Of a DNA stretch of 46,222 nt, positions 11,209 through 17,930 are shown piece after piece. The stretch comes from Lysobacteraceae bacterium (GTDB taxonomy: Bacteria; Pseudomonadota; Gammaproteobacteria; Xanthomonadales; Ahniellaceae). The notes below the pieces were generated by a model. The model searched no databases. It worked only from the letters and a program-made list of their open reading frames with translations, and had not been told where the DNA came from. The stretch is taken from assembly GCA_002995625.1 (NCBI GenBank), contig PVBP01000014.1, positions 1-46,222 on the forward strand, in the 5' to 3' direction. Position 1 is the first letter of the stretch; each line of letters opens with the position of its first letter. The translations under genes and the position numbers were made by a program.

Positions 11209-11362
11209 GCGGATGCTCGGCTGAATCGCTGGCGGCGTGGAGGAATGTAACGCAAAATCCCGGAACGAGAAGGGTTTTCGCCCCTCGCTGCCCTCGGCCC
11301 GGGGTCGGCCGTGACGCCGGTCACGAATGCCCTGGGCCCGACCCGACGGTACCGGAGGATCC
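11209..11362. promoter_or_regulatory. Divergent intergenic region pilB / glycosyltransferase
   Basis: 154 bp between divergent starts must hold promoters for the pilBCD-coaE operon and for the glycosyltransferase gene. It includes a relatively AT-rich patch (AATGTAACGCAAAATCCCGG, about 11243-11262). I do not see a convincing -24/-12 sigma-54 or -35/-10 pair. GGAGG at 11354-11358 is the ribosome site of the following gene. Confidence 0.4.
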
Positions 11363-12220
11363 ATGCAACGATCGGTCAGCGTCGTGATACCCGCGCGCAA
11401 CGAGGCGGCCTCGATCGGCCGGGTCGTGAGCGGCGTGCGGTCGGTCCTGCCGGATGCCGAGGTCGTGGTCGTCGACGACGGGTCGACCGACGACACCGCG
11501 GCGCTCGCGACCGCCGCCGGCGCGCGCGTCGAGCGGCGGCCGACCGGACTCGGCAATGGGGCCGCGATCAAGGCCGGCGCGCGCGTGGCCGGCGGGGACC
11601 TCGTCGTGTTCATGGATGCGGATGGCCAGCACGACCCGGCGCAGATCCCGCGCCTGCTGACCGAACTCGATCGCGGGTACGACATGGTCGTCGGCGCGCG
11701 CGATCGCCGCGGCCAGGCCAATGCCGGGCGCGCCCTCGCGAACGGCTTCTACAACCGGTTCGCGAGCTGGATGACCGGCTACCGGATCGAGGACCTGACC
11801 TCGGGCTTCCGGGTCGCCCGGGCCGCGAAGTTCCGCGAGTTCCTGTCGCTGCTGCCGAACGGATTCTCGTACCCGTCGACCAGCACGATCGCGTTCATCC
11901 GCTCGGGCTACCCGGTCGGCTACGTGCCGATCGAGGTCGCCAGGCGCGAGGGCCGGAGCCACATCCGCCCGATCCGCGACGGCTTCCGCTTCCTGCTCAT
12001 CATCTTCCGGATCGCGAGCCTCTACTCCCCGCTCAAGCTGTTCGTCCCGGTCGCGGGCCTGTTCACCCTGCTCGGGCTCGGGAACTACGCGTACACCTAC
12101 GTGACCGACGGACGCTTCACGAACATGAGCGCATTGCTGCTCTCGGCTGGCGTGCTGACCTTCATGATCGGCCTCGTCTCGGAGCAGATCACCCAGCTCA
12201 CCTATCGACGCGACGGCTGA
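11363..12220 (+). CDS. Family 2 glycosyltransferase, DPM/GtrB-like, with C-terminal membrane helices
   Basis: A 285-residue GT-A fold glycosyltransferase of the dolichol/polyprenyl-phosphate sugar transferase group. Visible motifs are VVIPARNEAASIG near the N-terminus, VVVVDDGSTDDTA, and the nucleotide/metal site VVFMDADGQHDP (DxD equivalent DAD). The acceptor region VGARDRRGQ and the lipid-binding RIEDLTSGFRVARA are also visible. Two hydrophobic helices follow at about 220-275, anchoring it in the inner membrane. Start ATG 11363 has an ideal GGAGG 4 nt upstream. The likely role is sugar transfer to undecaprenyl phosphate for surface glycans; sugar and acceptor cannot be told from sequence. 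Confidence 0.87.
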   Translation: MQRSVSVVIPARNEAASIGRVVSGVRSVLPDAEVVVVDDGSTDDTAALATAAGARVERRPTGLGNGAAIKAGARVAGGDLVVFMDADGQHDPAQIPRLLTELDRGYDMVVGARDRRGQANAGRALANGFYNRFASWMTGYRIEDLTSGFRVARAAKFREFLSLLPNGFSYPSTSTIAFIRSGYPVGYVPIEVARREGRSHIRPIRDGFRFLLIIFRIASLYSPLKLFVPVAGLFTLLGLGNYAYTYVTDGRFTNMSALLLSAGVLTFMIGLVSEQITQLTYRRDG

Positions 12221-12297
12221 AGGCGGTCTGGCGGCACGCTGGCGCTTCGGGCAGCATCCCGACGAGCGGCCGCGTCCGCCCTGCCCCCCGACCGCCG

Positions 12298-12750
12298 ATG
12301 ACTTCCGCAGACCCTCGCATCCCCGCGCCGGCGCTCTGGCTCGGTTTCGCCGGACTGGTGCCGTTCGCCGCCGGCCTGTTCGCGCTGATGTTCGGCGAGA
12401 CGCCGGCGCAGCATCTCGCCGGCGAGCGCCTGTTCGTCTCCTACTCCGCGACGATCCTCGCCTTCCTCGGCGGGGTGCGCTGGGGCGCCGCGCTGGCGCA
12501 GCCGTCGTGGCGGAACCTGCTGCTCGCGGTTGCGCCGAGTCTGATCGCCTTCGGGGCCCTGATGCTCGATCGCGGGGCGGCCCTGGTCGCCCTCGCGATC
12601 ACCTTCGCGGTGATCGGCGCGGCCGACGCCCTGCGCCGCGTGACCCCGGCCTGGCCGGCCTGGTACCGGCGCCTGCGGCTGATGCTGACGGTCGGGGTCG
12701 TCACGCTGCACGGGCTGATGCTGTACGCGCTCGATGTCCGGGGCGGCTGA
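12298..12750 (+). CDS. DUF3429 inner-membrane protein
   Basis: A 150-residue protein with four or five hydrophobic segments (about residues 12-32, 46-62, 73-90, 95-115 and 127-145). It matches the DUF3429 pattern, including the SYSATILAFLGGVRWGAAL signature and the conserved WP near ALRRVTPAWPAWYRRLR. Members are widespread in proteobacteria without known function. ATG 12298 lies 77 bp after the glycosyltransferase stop. Its 3' end overlaps the start of the next gene by 17 bp, suggesting a shared transcript. Confidence 0.8.
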   Translation: MTSADPRIPAPALWLGFAGLVPFAAGLFALMFGETPAQHLAGERLFVSYSATILAFLGGVRWGAALAQPSWRNLLLAVAPSLIAFGALMLDRGAALVALAITFAVIGAADALRRVTPAWPAWYRRLRLMLTVGVVTLHGLMLYALDVRGG

Positions 12751-13585
12751 CCGCGTGCCGGGCACCGGCCGCGCGCGCGACGTCCGCGGCGTGCGGCTGT
12801 GGGTCGAGGACCACGCGGGCGGCGGTGCGACGGTCGCGTTCTCGCACGGACTGTTCTGGGACACCCGGCTGTTCGCACCGCAGATCGAGGCGCTCCGCGG
12901 CCGCCGCCGCTGCCTCGCGTGGGATCACCGCGGCCAGGGTCGCAGCGAGGTGACCGAGCGTGGTTACGACATGGACACGCTGGCCGCGGACGCGGTCGCG
13001 ATCCTCGAGCAGGCAGGCGCCAGACCGGCGCACCTCGTCGGGCTGTCGATGGGTGGCTTCGTCGCGATGCGCGTCGCGCTGAGCCGGCCCGACCTGGTCC
13101 GCAGCCTGGTGCTGATCGACACCTCGGCGGAGGCCGAAGCGCCCGGGAACCTGCCGCGCTACCGGATGCTGCGGCGCGTCGCCGGCTGGTTCGGTCTGCG
13201 GCCCGTGGTCGGCCGCCTGATGCCGATCCTGTTCGGCCCCGACTTCCTTGGCGATCCCGCCCGACGCCGCGAACGCGACGAGTATCGGCGGCGGCTGCTG
13301 GGCAATGACCGCACCGGCATCCTGCGGGCGGTCGACGGCGTCCTCGCGCGCGATGGCGTCGCGCATCGGCTGTCGGCGCTGCGCGTCCCGACGCTGGTCC
13401 TCGTCGGCGAGCACGACGTCGCGACGCCGCCCGCGAAGGCCCGCGCGATCGTCGCCGCGATTCCGGGCGCGCGTCTCGTCGTGATCCCGGGCGCCGGCCA
13501 CACCAGCACGCTCGAGGCGCCTGCGGCGGTCACCGCGGCGATCAGGGACTTCCTCGACGAGGTCGACCGCGGCGTCGGCGGCTGA
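12734..13585 (+). CDS. Alpha/beta hydrolase
   Basis: A 283-residue alpha/beta hydrolase. The oxyanion HG is in AFSHGLFWDT, the nucleophile S105 in GLSMGG, the acid D228 in GEHDVATP, and the base H256 in GAGHTSTLE, so the triad is complete. The aspartate-rich WDHRGQGRSE strand-4 turn is typical. A cap domain spans about residues 135-205. Close relatives are annotated loosely as haloperoxidases, enol-lactonases or esterases, and the substrate cannot be assigned. ATG 12734 overlaps the DUF3429 gene by 17 bp. No signal peptide is seen, so it is probably cytoplasmic. Confidence 0.85.
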   Translation: MSGAADRVPGTGRARDVRGVRLWVEDHAGGGATVAFSHGLFWDTRLFAPQIEALRGRRRCLAWDHRGQGRSEVTERGYDMDTLAADAVAILEQAGARPAHLVGLSMGGFVAMRVALSRPDLVRSLVLIDTSAEAEAPGNLPRYRMLRRVAGWFGLRPVVGRLMPILFGPDFLGDPARRRERDEYRRRLLGNDRTGILRAVDGVLARDGVAHRLSALRVPTLVLVGEHDVATPPAKARAIVAAIPGARLVVIPGAGHTSTLEAPAAVTAAIRDFLDEVDRGVGG

Positions 13586-13610
13586 CGCGGGCGAGGGCGG
13601 CCCGACGCCG

Positions 13611-13973
13611 CTAGTCCGGGCTGTAGCTGCAGGCGTCGCCGGTCAGGTCGCGCCCGACCGTGACCCGCGCGAGCCCCGGCACGCGGTTCGCCAGCTGGTC
13701 GTGGATGTAGCGCGCGAGGTTCTCGAGCGTCGCCGGCCCCAGCCCCTCGACGTCGTCGAGCATCCGGTGGTCGAGCAACTGGTGGACGCGGGCGAGTTCG
13801 GCGCTCAGGACGCCGAGGTCGAGCAGCATCCCGGAGGCCGGGTCCGGCTGGCCGCGGATCGCGATCGTCGCCCGGTAGCTGTGGCCGTGGATCCGCCGGC
13901 TCGATTCGGTCTCGATGCGCCGGTCGAGGGTGTGGGCCGCCTCGAACACGAAGGACTTCGACAGTTCGTGCAT
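13611..13973 (-). CDS. 6-pyruvoyltetrahydropterin synthase / QueD-family protein, atypical active site
   Basis: A 120-residue member of the PTPS/QueD fold. QueD makes 6-carboxytetrahydropterin for queuosine, and relatives make tetrahydropterins. The three zinc histidines are visible as H14 in EAAHTLD and H29 and H31 in IHGHSYRA. The LDHRMLDD segment corresponds to the family's catalytic Asp-His pair. However, the position four before H29, where QueD has its catalytic cysteine (CxxxHGH), is S25, and the glutamate of the C-terminal ExxTxxC-like motif appears replaced (VGRDLTGDAC). It may therefore have a different substrate or role. ATG 13973 fits homologues; the longer frame to 14081 runs into the hemP promoter. 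Confidence 0.8.
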   Translation of the reverse strand: MHELSKSFVFEAAHTLDRRIETESSRRIHGHSYRATIAIRGQPDPASGMLLDLGVLSAELARVHQLLDHRMLDDVEGLGPATLENLARYIHDQLANRVPGLARVTVGRDLTGDACSYSPD

Positions 13974-14053
13974 CCGGGAAGTGTAGCCGCGCGCTCCCGA
14001 GCGGTCGGCGAGGCCGCGCCGTCCGGTGCGGCCGGGTGCTCGCATGGTCGGCA

Positions 14054-14082
14054 TTGACCGGCGCCGACGAGCGCGCTTCAAT
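14054..14082 (+). promoter_or_regulatory. hemP promoter (-35 TTGACC, -10 TTCAAT)
   Basis: TTGACC at 14054-14059 and TTCAAT at 14077-14082 are separated by 17 bp, the optimal sigma-70 spacing. Transcription would start near 14089, within the Fur box that follows. Confidence 0.55.
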
Positions 14083-14085
14083 ACG

Positions 14086-14104
14086 AATGCGAATCACTTG
14101 CATT
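14086..14104 (+). promoter_or_regulatory. Fur box over the hemP transcription start
   Basis: The 19-bp sequence AATGCGAATCACTTGCATT is an imperfect palindrome: AATGCGAAT, centre C, ACTTGCATT, with 7 of 9 positions complementary. This is the form of a Fur operator. It lies just after the -10 element and ends 12 bp before the hemP ATG, where bound Fur-Fe would block transcription. Fur control of hemP is well known in other proteobacteria; binding here is inferred. Confidence 0.75.
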
Positions 14105-14116
14105 ACTGGAGGCACC

Positions 14117-14329
14117 ATGCCGAATGTTGCAGTCCCTCCAACGGGCGCGGCCGTTCCATCCGCCTGCCCGTCGGGCGCGCGTGGAACGACGGCGCGACCG
14201 AGGGTGCCGCGTCCGGTCTGGTCGTCGCACGAGATCCTGAAGGGCGAGCGGCTTGCCGTGATCGTGCATGACGGGTCCGAGTACCGCCTGCAGCTGACCC
14301 GCGGCAACAAGCTGATCCTGACCAAGTAG
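14117..14329 (+). CDS. hemP: Hemin uptake protein HemP
   Basis: A 70-residue protein whose last 34 residues carry the HemP pattern: HEILKGER, HDGSEYRLQLTR and the terminal GKLILTK-like NKLILTK. HemP proteins are small, Fur-repressed and required for or promoting hemin use; in Burkholderia a HemP acts as an activator of the heme receptor gene. The first 35 residues are proline/alanine-rich and not conserved. ATG 14117 has GGAGG at 14108-14112. The alternative longer frame from 14036 would read through the Fur box. It converges on aroB. No heme receptor or transporter gene is in the window. Confidence 0.85.
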   Translation: MPNVAVPPTGAAVPSACPSGARGTTARPRVPRPVWSSHEILKGERLAVIVHDGSEYRLQLTRGNKLILTK

Positions 14330-14380
14330 CGTCGGTCGGGCGGACGTCGCAGCGACCGGTTCCGGCGGCGGCGCCGGATT

Positions 14381-15457
14381 TCAGGCCGAGAGCACGTCCC
14401 GGATCGCGGCCTCCGGCACGTCGGTCGCGATCTCGGCGCGGCCGATCCCGCGCCACAGCACCAGTCGAAGCCGACCGGAGAGGCCCTTCTTGTCGAGACG
14501 CATCCGTTCGAGGAGGTCTTCTGCGGACATGGTCGCGGGAACGCGCGTCGGAAGGCCGAGGCGTTCCAGCGCGGTCTCGAGCCGCGCGGCATCGGCCTCT
14601 GGCGCGAGCCCGAGGCGGGCCGACAGGCGCGCGGCCAGCACCATGCCGATCGCGACCGCTTCGCCGTGCAGCAGGTCGCGGAATCCTCCGGCCGCCTCGA
14701 TCGCGTGGCCGAAGGTGTGCCCGAAGTTGAGCAGCGCGCGGTCGCCGGTCTCGCGTTCGTCACGGGCCACGATCGCGGCCTTGTGCGCGCAGCTGGCGCG
14801 GATCGCCCCGGCCAGCGCCTCGTCGTCGCGCGCGACCAGCGCCGCGGCGCGGTCCTCGACCCACGCGAAGAAGGCCGGATCGACGATCGCGCCGTACTTG
14901 AGCGTCTCGGCGAGGCCCGCGGCGAGTTCCCGCTGCGGCAGCGTGTCGAGCGTGGCGAGGTCGGCGACGACCGCGAGCGGCTGGTGGAACGCGCCGACCA
15001 GATTCTTGCCGGCCGGCAGGTTGATCGCGGTCTTGCCGCCGACCGAGGAGTCGACCATCGCGAGCAGCGTCGTCGGCAGCTGCACGAAGTCGATGCCGCG
15101 CATCCAGGTCGCGGCGACGAAGCCTGCGAGATCGCCGACCACGCCGCCGCCGAGCGCAACGATCACGCCATCGCGCGGGAGCCGGCGCTCGGCGATCCAG
15201 GCCCACGCCCGGGCCGCGGTGTCGGCGGACTTGGAAGCCTCTCCGGGCTCGATCGCGAAGACCGAACCCTCCGAGAGCCCGAGGGCGGCGCGCACCGGTT
15301 CGCCGTGCAGCCGGTCGACCGTCGCGTCGGCCAGCAGGAGGCGTGGCCGCGACCCGATCGCACCGGTCCAGCCGGGATCGACCAGCAGTCCCCGGCCGAT
15401 GCGGATCGGGTAGGCGCGCGACCCGAGATCGACCAGCACCTCGCGCGTGGCGGTCAC
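14381..15457 (-). CDS. aroB: 3-dehydroquinate synthase AroB
   Basis: Converts DAHP to 3-dehydroquinate, the second step of the shikimate pathway, with NAD and zinc. The 358 residues have the family's length. Visible are the NAD region GGGVVGDLAGFVAATWMRG, QLPTTLLAMVDSSVGGKTAINLPAGKN, the zinc ligands E and H in ETLKYG and LNFGHTFGHAIE, and the HGEAVAIGM motif. The GTG start at 15457 overlaps the aroK stop in a GTGA, so aroK and aroB are translationally coupled, the standard pair. Confidence 0.96.
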   Translation of the reverse strand: MTATREVLVDLGSRAYPIRIGRGLLVDPGWTGAIGSRPRLLLADATVDRLHGEPVRAALGLSEGSVFAIEPGEASKSADTAARAWAWIAERRLPRDGVIVALGGGVVGDLAGFVAATWMRGIDFVQLPTTLLAMVDSSVGGKTAINLPAGKNLVGAFHQPLAVVADLATLDTLPQRELAAGLAETLKYGAIVDPAFFAWVEDRAAALVARDDEALAGAIRASCAHKAAIVARDERETGDRALLNFGHTFGHAIEAAGGFRDLLHGEAVAIGMVLAARLSARLGLAPEADAARLETALERLGLPTRVPATMSAEDLLERMRLDKKGLSGRLRLVLWRGIGRAEIATDVPEAAIRDVLSA

Positions 15458-16050
15458 GCGCGCGTCTCGTCGGCGGGCGTCGGGAAGCGCTCCGGCCACG
15501 ATCGCCGCAGCAGCCCCACGATCCGCCGCGCGCCGGCGGCCGGGCTGAGGCCCCGAGTGGCGATCCGCAGGTCCGCGACCTCCGCGTACAACGGCGTCCG
15601 CTCCGCGGCCATCGCCTGCAGCCGGGCGGCGCGATCGGGGGTCGCCAGCAGCGGCCGGGTCGAGTCGCGCGCGAGCCGCGCGAGCTGTTCGTCGACGTCG
15701 ACGTCGAGATGCACCACGACGCCGTGCCGTCGCAGCCACTCGCGATTCCCGGCGCGCAGCACGGCGCCGCCGCCGGTCGCGACGACCTGGCCGTCGGACG
15801 CGCACACGCTCCGCAGCGCCGCCGTCTCGCGATCGCGGAATCCGGCCTCGCCCGCGAACTCGAAGATCAGCGCGACGCTGGCCCCGGACCTCGACTCGAT
15901 CGCCTCGTCGAGATCGACGAACGTGAGACCGAGCTCGCGGGCCAGCAGGCGGCCGATCGAGGTCTTGCCGGCGCCGGTCGGTCCCACCAGGAAGACGTTG
16001 CGGCGCGCCTCGCGCGCCGGATCGAGGTCGGCGGTGACATCGGAACTCAC
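15454..16050 (-). CDS. aroK: Shikimate kinase AroK
   Basis: Phosphorylates shikimate with ATP in the shikimate pathway. The P-loop is GPTGAGKTSIG. DLDEAIE provides the shikimate/Mg aspartate, FRDRE the substrate arginine, GGGAV the Walker B region and RPLLA the lid. I choose GTG 16050 (198 residues). The longer frame from ATG 16122 (222 residues) would cross the palindromic promoter and overlap the xrtH start by 20 bp. About 20 residues precede the P-loop strand even from GTG 16050, slightly more than usual. It lies head-to-head with xrtH and is coupled to aroB downstream. Confidence 0.92.
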   Translation of the reverse strand: MSSDVTADLDPAREARRNVFLVGPTGAGKTSIGRLLARELGLTFVDLDEAIESRSGASVALIFEFAGEAGFRDRETAALRSVCASDGQVVATGGGAVLRAGNREWLRRHGVVVHLDVDVDEQLARLARDSTRPLLATPDRAARLQAMAAERTPLYAEVADLRIATRGLSPAAGARRIVGLLRRSWPERFPTPADETRA

Positions 16051-16056
16051 GTGCCG

Positions 16057-16068
16057 GATGCTAGCATC
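16057..16068. promoter_or_regulatory. Palindrome GATGCTAGCATC, shared aroK/xrtH promoter candidate
   Basis: A perfect 12-bp palindrome lies between the aroK GTG (16050) and the xrtH ATG (16103). It contains TAGCAT, a -10-like hexamer, on both strands. It may serve as a bidirectional -10 element or as an operator. No clear -35 boxes are seen. Confidence 0.3.
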
Positions 16069-16102
16069 GCCCGCCCTCGACGCCTTCCGCACGCGGTCCT
16101 CG

Positions 16103-16678
16103 ATGCTCGGCTTCGCCGTCAAGTTCCCGCTGATCGTCCTGGTGCTGTTCTTCCTCTACCTGCTGCAGCCGGTCGAGCAGTGGGTCGTCGATCCGTTCAC
16201 GGCCGGGATCGCGAAGGTCAGCACCTGGATCATCGACCTGTTCGACGACGACGCGGTGACCTTCGGCAAGGTCATCCAGAGCACGCACACCGGATTCGCG
16301 GTCTCGATCGAGCGCGGGTGCAACGGGCTTGAGGCCGTGATCATCCTGTTCGCGGCGCTGTTCGCGTTCCCGGCGCCGTGGAAGCACCGGATCGTGGGCT
16401 TCGTCGTCGGGTTCGTCGCGATCCAGGCCCTGAACCTCGTGCGGATCATCAGCCTGTTCTACATGGGCGAGTGGGAGACCGCGAAGTGCGTTCCCGGCGA
16501 GCCCTGCGTGACGCCCTGGTTCGACTGGTTCCACCACTACCTGTGGCAGGCGCTGATCATTCTCGACGCGCTGGTGGTCTGGCTGATCTGGCTGCGCTGG
16601 CTGCCGCGGCCGGGCGCGACGCCGCGGGACGGCACCGGCGGCGGCCAGGCCGAACCGGCGGCGGTGCCCGCGGGCTGA
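16103..16678 (+). CDS. xrtH: Exosortase H (XrtH)
   Basis: A 191-residue polytopic membrane transpeptidase of the exosortase/archaeosortase family. These enzymes cleave C-terminal sorting signals and attach proteins to the cell surface. The catalytic triad is visible: Cys in ERGCNGLEA, Arg in LNLVRIISL, and His in FDWFHHYLWQ. Overall spacing, the GCNGLEAVIILFAALFAFP block and length match XrtH, the subtype paired with IPTLxxWG-CTERM proteins. At least four hydrophobic segments are present. The C-terminal tail is a glycine/proline-rich extension. No IPTL-CTERM target lies in the window; targets of this subtype are normally dispersed in the genome. ATG 16103 is the only start compatible with the first helix. 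Confidence 0.88.
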   Translation: MLGFAVKFPLIVLVLFFLYLLQPVEQWVVDPFTAGIAKVSTWIIDLFDDDAVTFGKVIQSTHTGFAVSIERGCNGLEAVIILFAALFAFPAPWKHRIVGFVVGFVAIQALNLVRIISLFYMGEWETAKCVPGEPCVTPWFDWFHHYLWQALIILDALVVWLIWLRWLPRPGATPRDGTGGGQAEPAAVPAG

Positions 16679-16682
16679 TGGT

Positions 16683-16706
16683 CGCCGGGCGACGGGTCGC
16701 CCGGCG
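16683..16706. terminator. Perfect 10-bp stem hairpin after xrtH
   Basis: CGCCGGGCGA at 16683-16692 pairs exactly with 16697-16706 around the loop CGGG, starting 5 bp after the xrtH stop. No T-run follows, so termination is uncertain, but the position suggests a transcript end. Confidence 0.45.
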
Positions 16707-16737
16707 TGGCGACGCGCACCCCTGAGCCCCGAGGCAC

Positions 16738-17589
16738 GTGACCCGCGAAGCCCGCCCGTCCTGCCTGATCGCCGGTTGCGGCGATGTCGGCACCCGGGCC
16801 GGACTTCGGCTCGCCGAGCGGGGCTGGCGCGTGCTCGGCCTTCGACGATCCGGGCCGCTCCCGGCGCCGATCGAGCCGGTCCGCGCCGACCTCACCGATC
16901 CGCTCGCGCTGGCGAGCGCGGTCGGCGGGATCGTGGCCGACGCGATCGTGTACCTGCCGACGCCGGACGATCGGACGCCGGAAGGCTACCGGCGCGTGTA
17001 CCTGGACGGCCTCCGCCACCTGCTGGCGGCGCTGCCCGGGACACCGGCACGCTGCCTGTGGGTCGGAAGCACCGCGGTGCACGCCGAGTCCGGCGACCGC
17101 TGGCAGGACGAGGAGACTCCGCCCCGACCGGACACCTGGAACGGTCGGCTGTTGCTCGAGGCGGAGCGGTGGGTGTCCGCCGAGGTGCCGAACGCGACCG
17201 TGCTGCGCCTGGCAGGCCTCTATGGGCCCGGCCGCGACTGGATGATCCGGCGCGTCCGCGCCGGCGAGTCCTGCCGCGCCGATCCGCCGCACTGGACGAA
17301 CCGGATCCACGTCGATGACGCCGCCGGCGCGATCGCCCACCTGCTCTCGATCGAGGAACCGGCTCGCGTCTACCTCGGCGTCGACGAGGAGCCCGCCACC
17401 GACTGCGCGGTGCTCGGACACCTCGCGCGGCGCCTTGGTCTCCCGGATGCGGCCTACGCCGACGCCAGCAGCTCCGGGGATGCCACCGGCAAGCGGCTCT
17501 CGAGCGCGAGGCTGCGGCGCTGCGGCTATCGATTCCGCTACCCGACCTTCCGCGAGGGCTACGACGCGCTGCTTGGCGCGGCCGGCTGA
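16738..17589 (+). CDS. NAD(P)-binding epimerase/SDR-like protein (YeeZ type)
   Basis: A 283-residue atypical extended SDR. The N-terminal Rossmann segment is CLIAGCGDVGTRAGLRLAERG, with GxGxxG-like glycines. LWVGSTAVHAE and RLAGLYGPGRDW correspond to the catalytic and substrate regions, although the usual YxxxK is not obvious, as in the YeeZ group. IHVDDAAGAIAHLL and DEEPATD near the C-terminus are typical of this family, annotated only as nucleoside-diphosphate-sugar epimerase-like. The start is GTG 16738. It follows xrtH by 59 bp with a hairpin between. Substrate unknown. Confidence 0.75.
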   Translation: MTREARPSCLIAGCGDVGTRAGLRLAERGWRVLGLRRSGPLPAPIEPVRADLTDPLALASAVGGIVADAIVYLPTPDDRTPEGYRRVYLDGLRHLLAALPGTPARCLWVGSTAVHAESGDRWQDEETPPRPDTWNGRLLLEAERWVSAEVPNATVLRLAGLYGPGRDWMIRRVRAGESCRADPPHWTNRIHVDDAAGAIAHLLSIEEPARVYLGVDEEPATDCAVLGHLARRLGLPDAAYADASSSGDATGKRLSSARLRRCGYRFRYPTFREGYDALLGAAG

Positions 17590-17683
17590 TGCGGGTCAGG
17601 TTCGGTCCGTTCCGTCGCGGCCGGCCGCCTTTACACTTCGCGCCGGGTGGAGGATGCTCGAATTCCCCAGCAGGAGTGCCGTC

Positions 17684-17890
17684 ATGGCCAGCGTTGCAAA
17701 GGTGATCGAGATCTCGGCGAGCTCATCGAAGGGTCTCGAGGACGCGATCCAGGGTGGTCTCAAGAAGGTCGCCAAGACCGTCAAGCAGATCCAGGGCGCC
17801 TGGGTCAACGACATCAAGGTGATGACGAGTCCGGAGGGCAAGGTCACCGAATGGCGCGTCAACCTGCGCGTGACCTTCCTGGTCCAGTGA
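17684..17890 (+). CDS. Dodecin, flavin-binding dodecamer
   Basis: A 68-residue dodecin, exactly the family length. The start MASVAKVIEISASS, the central GLKKVAKTVKQIQGAWV with the flavin-stacking tryptophan, and the C-terminal VTEWRVNLRVTFLV are all typical. Dodecins form hollow 12-mers that store flavin and quench its photochemistry. ATG 17684 has AGGAG at 17672-17676. TACACT at 17632-17637 is a possible -10 element. It lies 40 bp upstream of a response-regulator gene. Confidence 0.93.
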   Translation: MASVAKVIEISASSSKGLEDAIQGGLKKVAKTVKQIQGAWVNDIKVMTSPEGKVTEWRVNLRVTFLVQ

Positions 17891-17930
17891 TCCGGGTGGT
17901 CGGAGGGGCGTCCACTCGCAAGGGCGCCCG

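Noticed and set aside
11265-11290. Intrinsic terminator around GAAGGGTTTTCGCCCC
   Set aside because: The arms pair with several mismatches and the location is between divergent starts, so a terminator is not expected.
11209-11721. N-terminal extension of PilB to 11721
   Set aside because: The extension runs antisense through the glycosyltransferase gene and does not resemble PilB.
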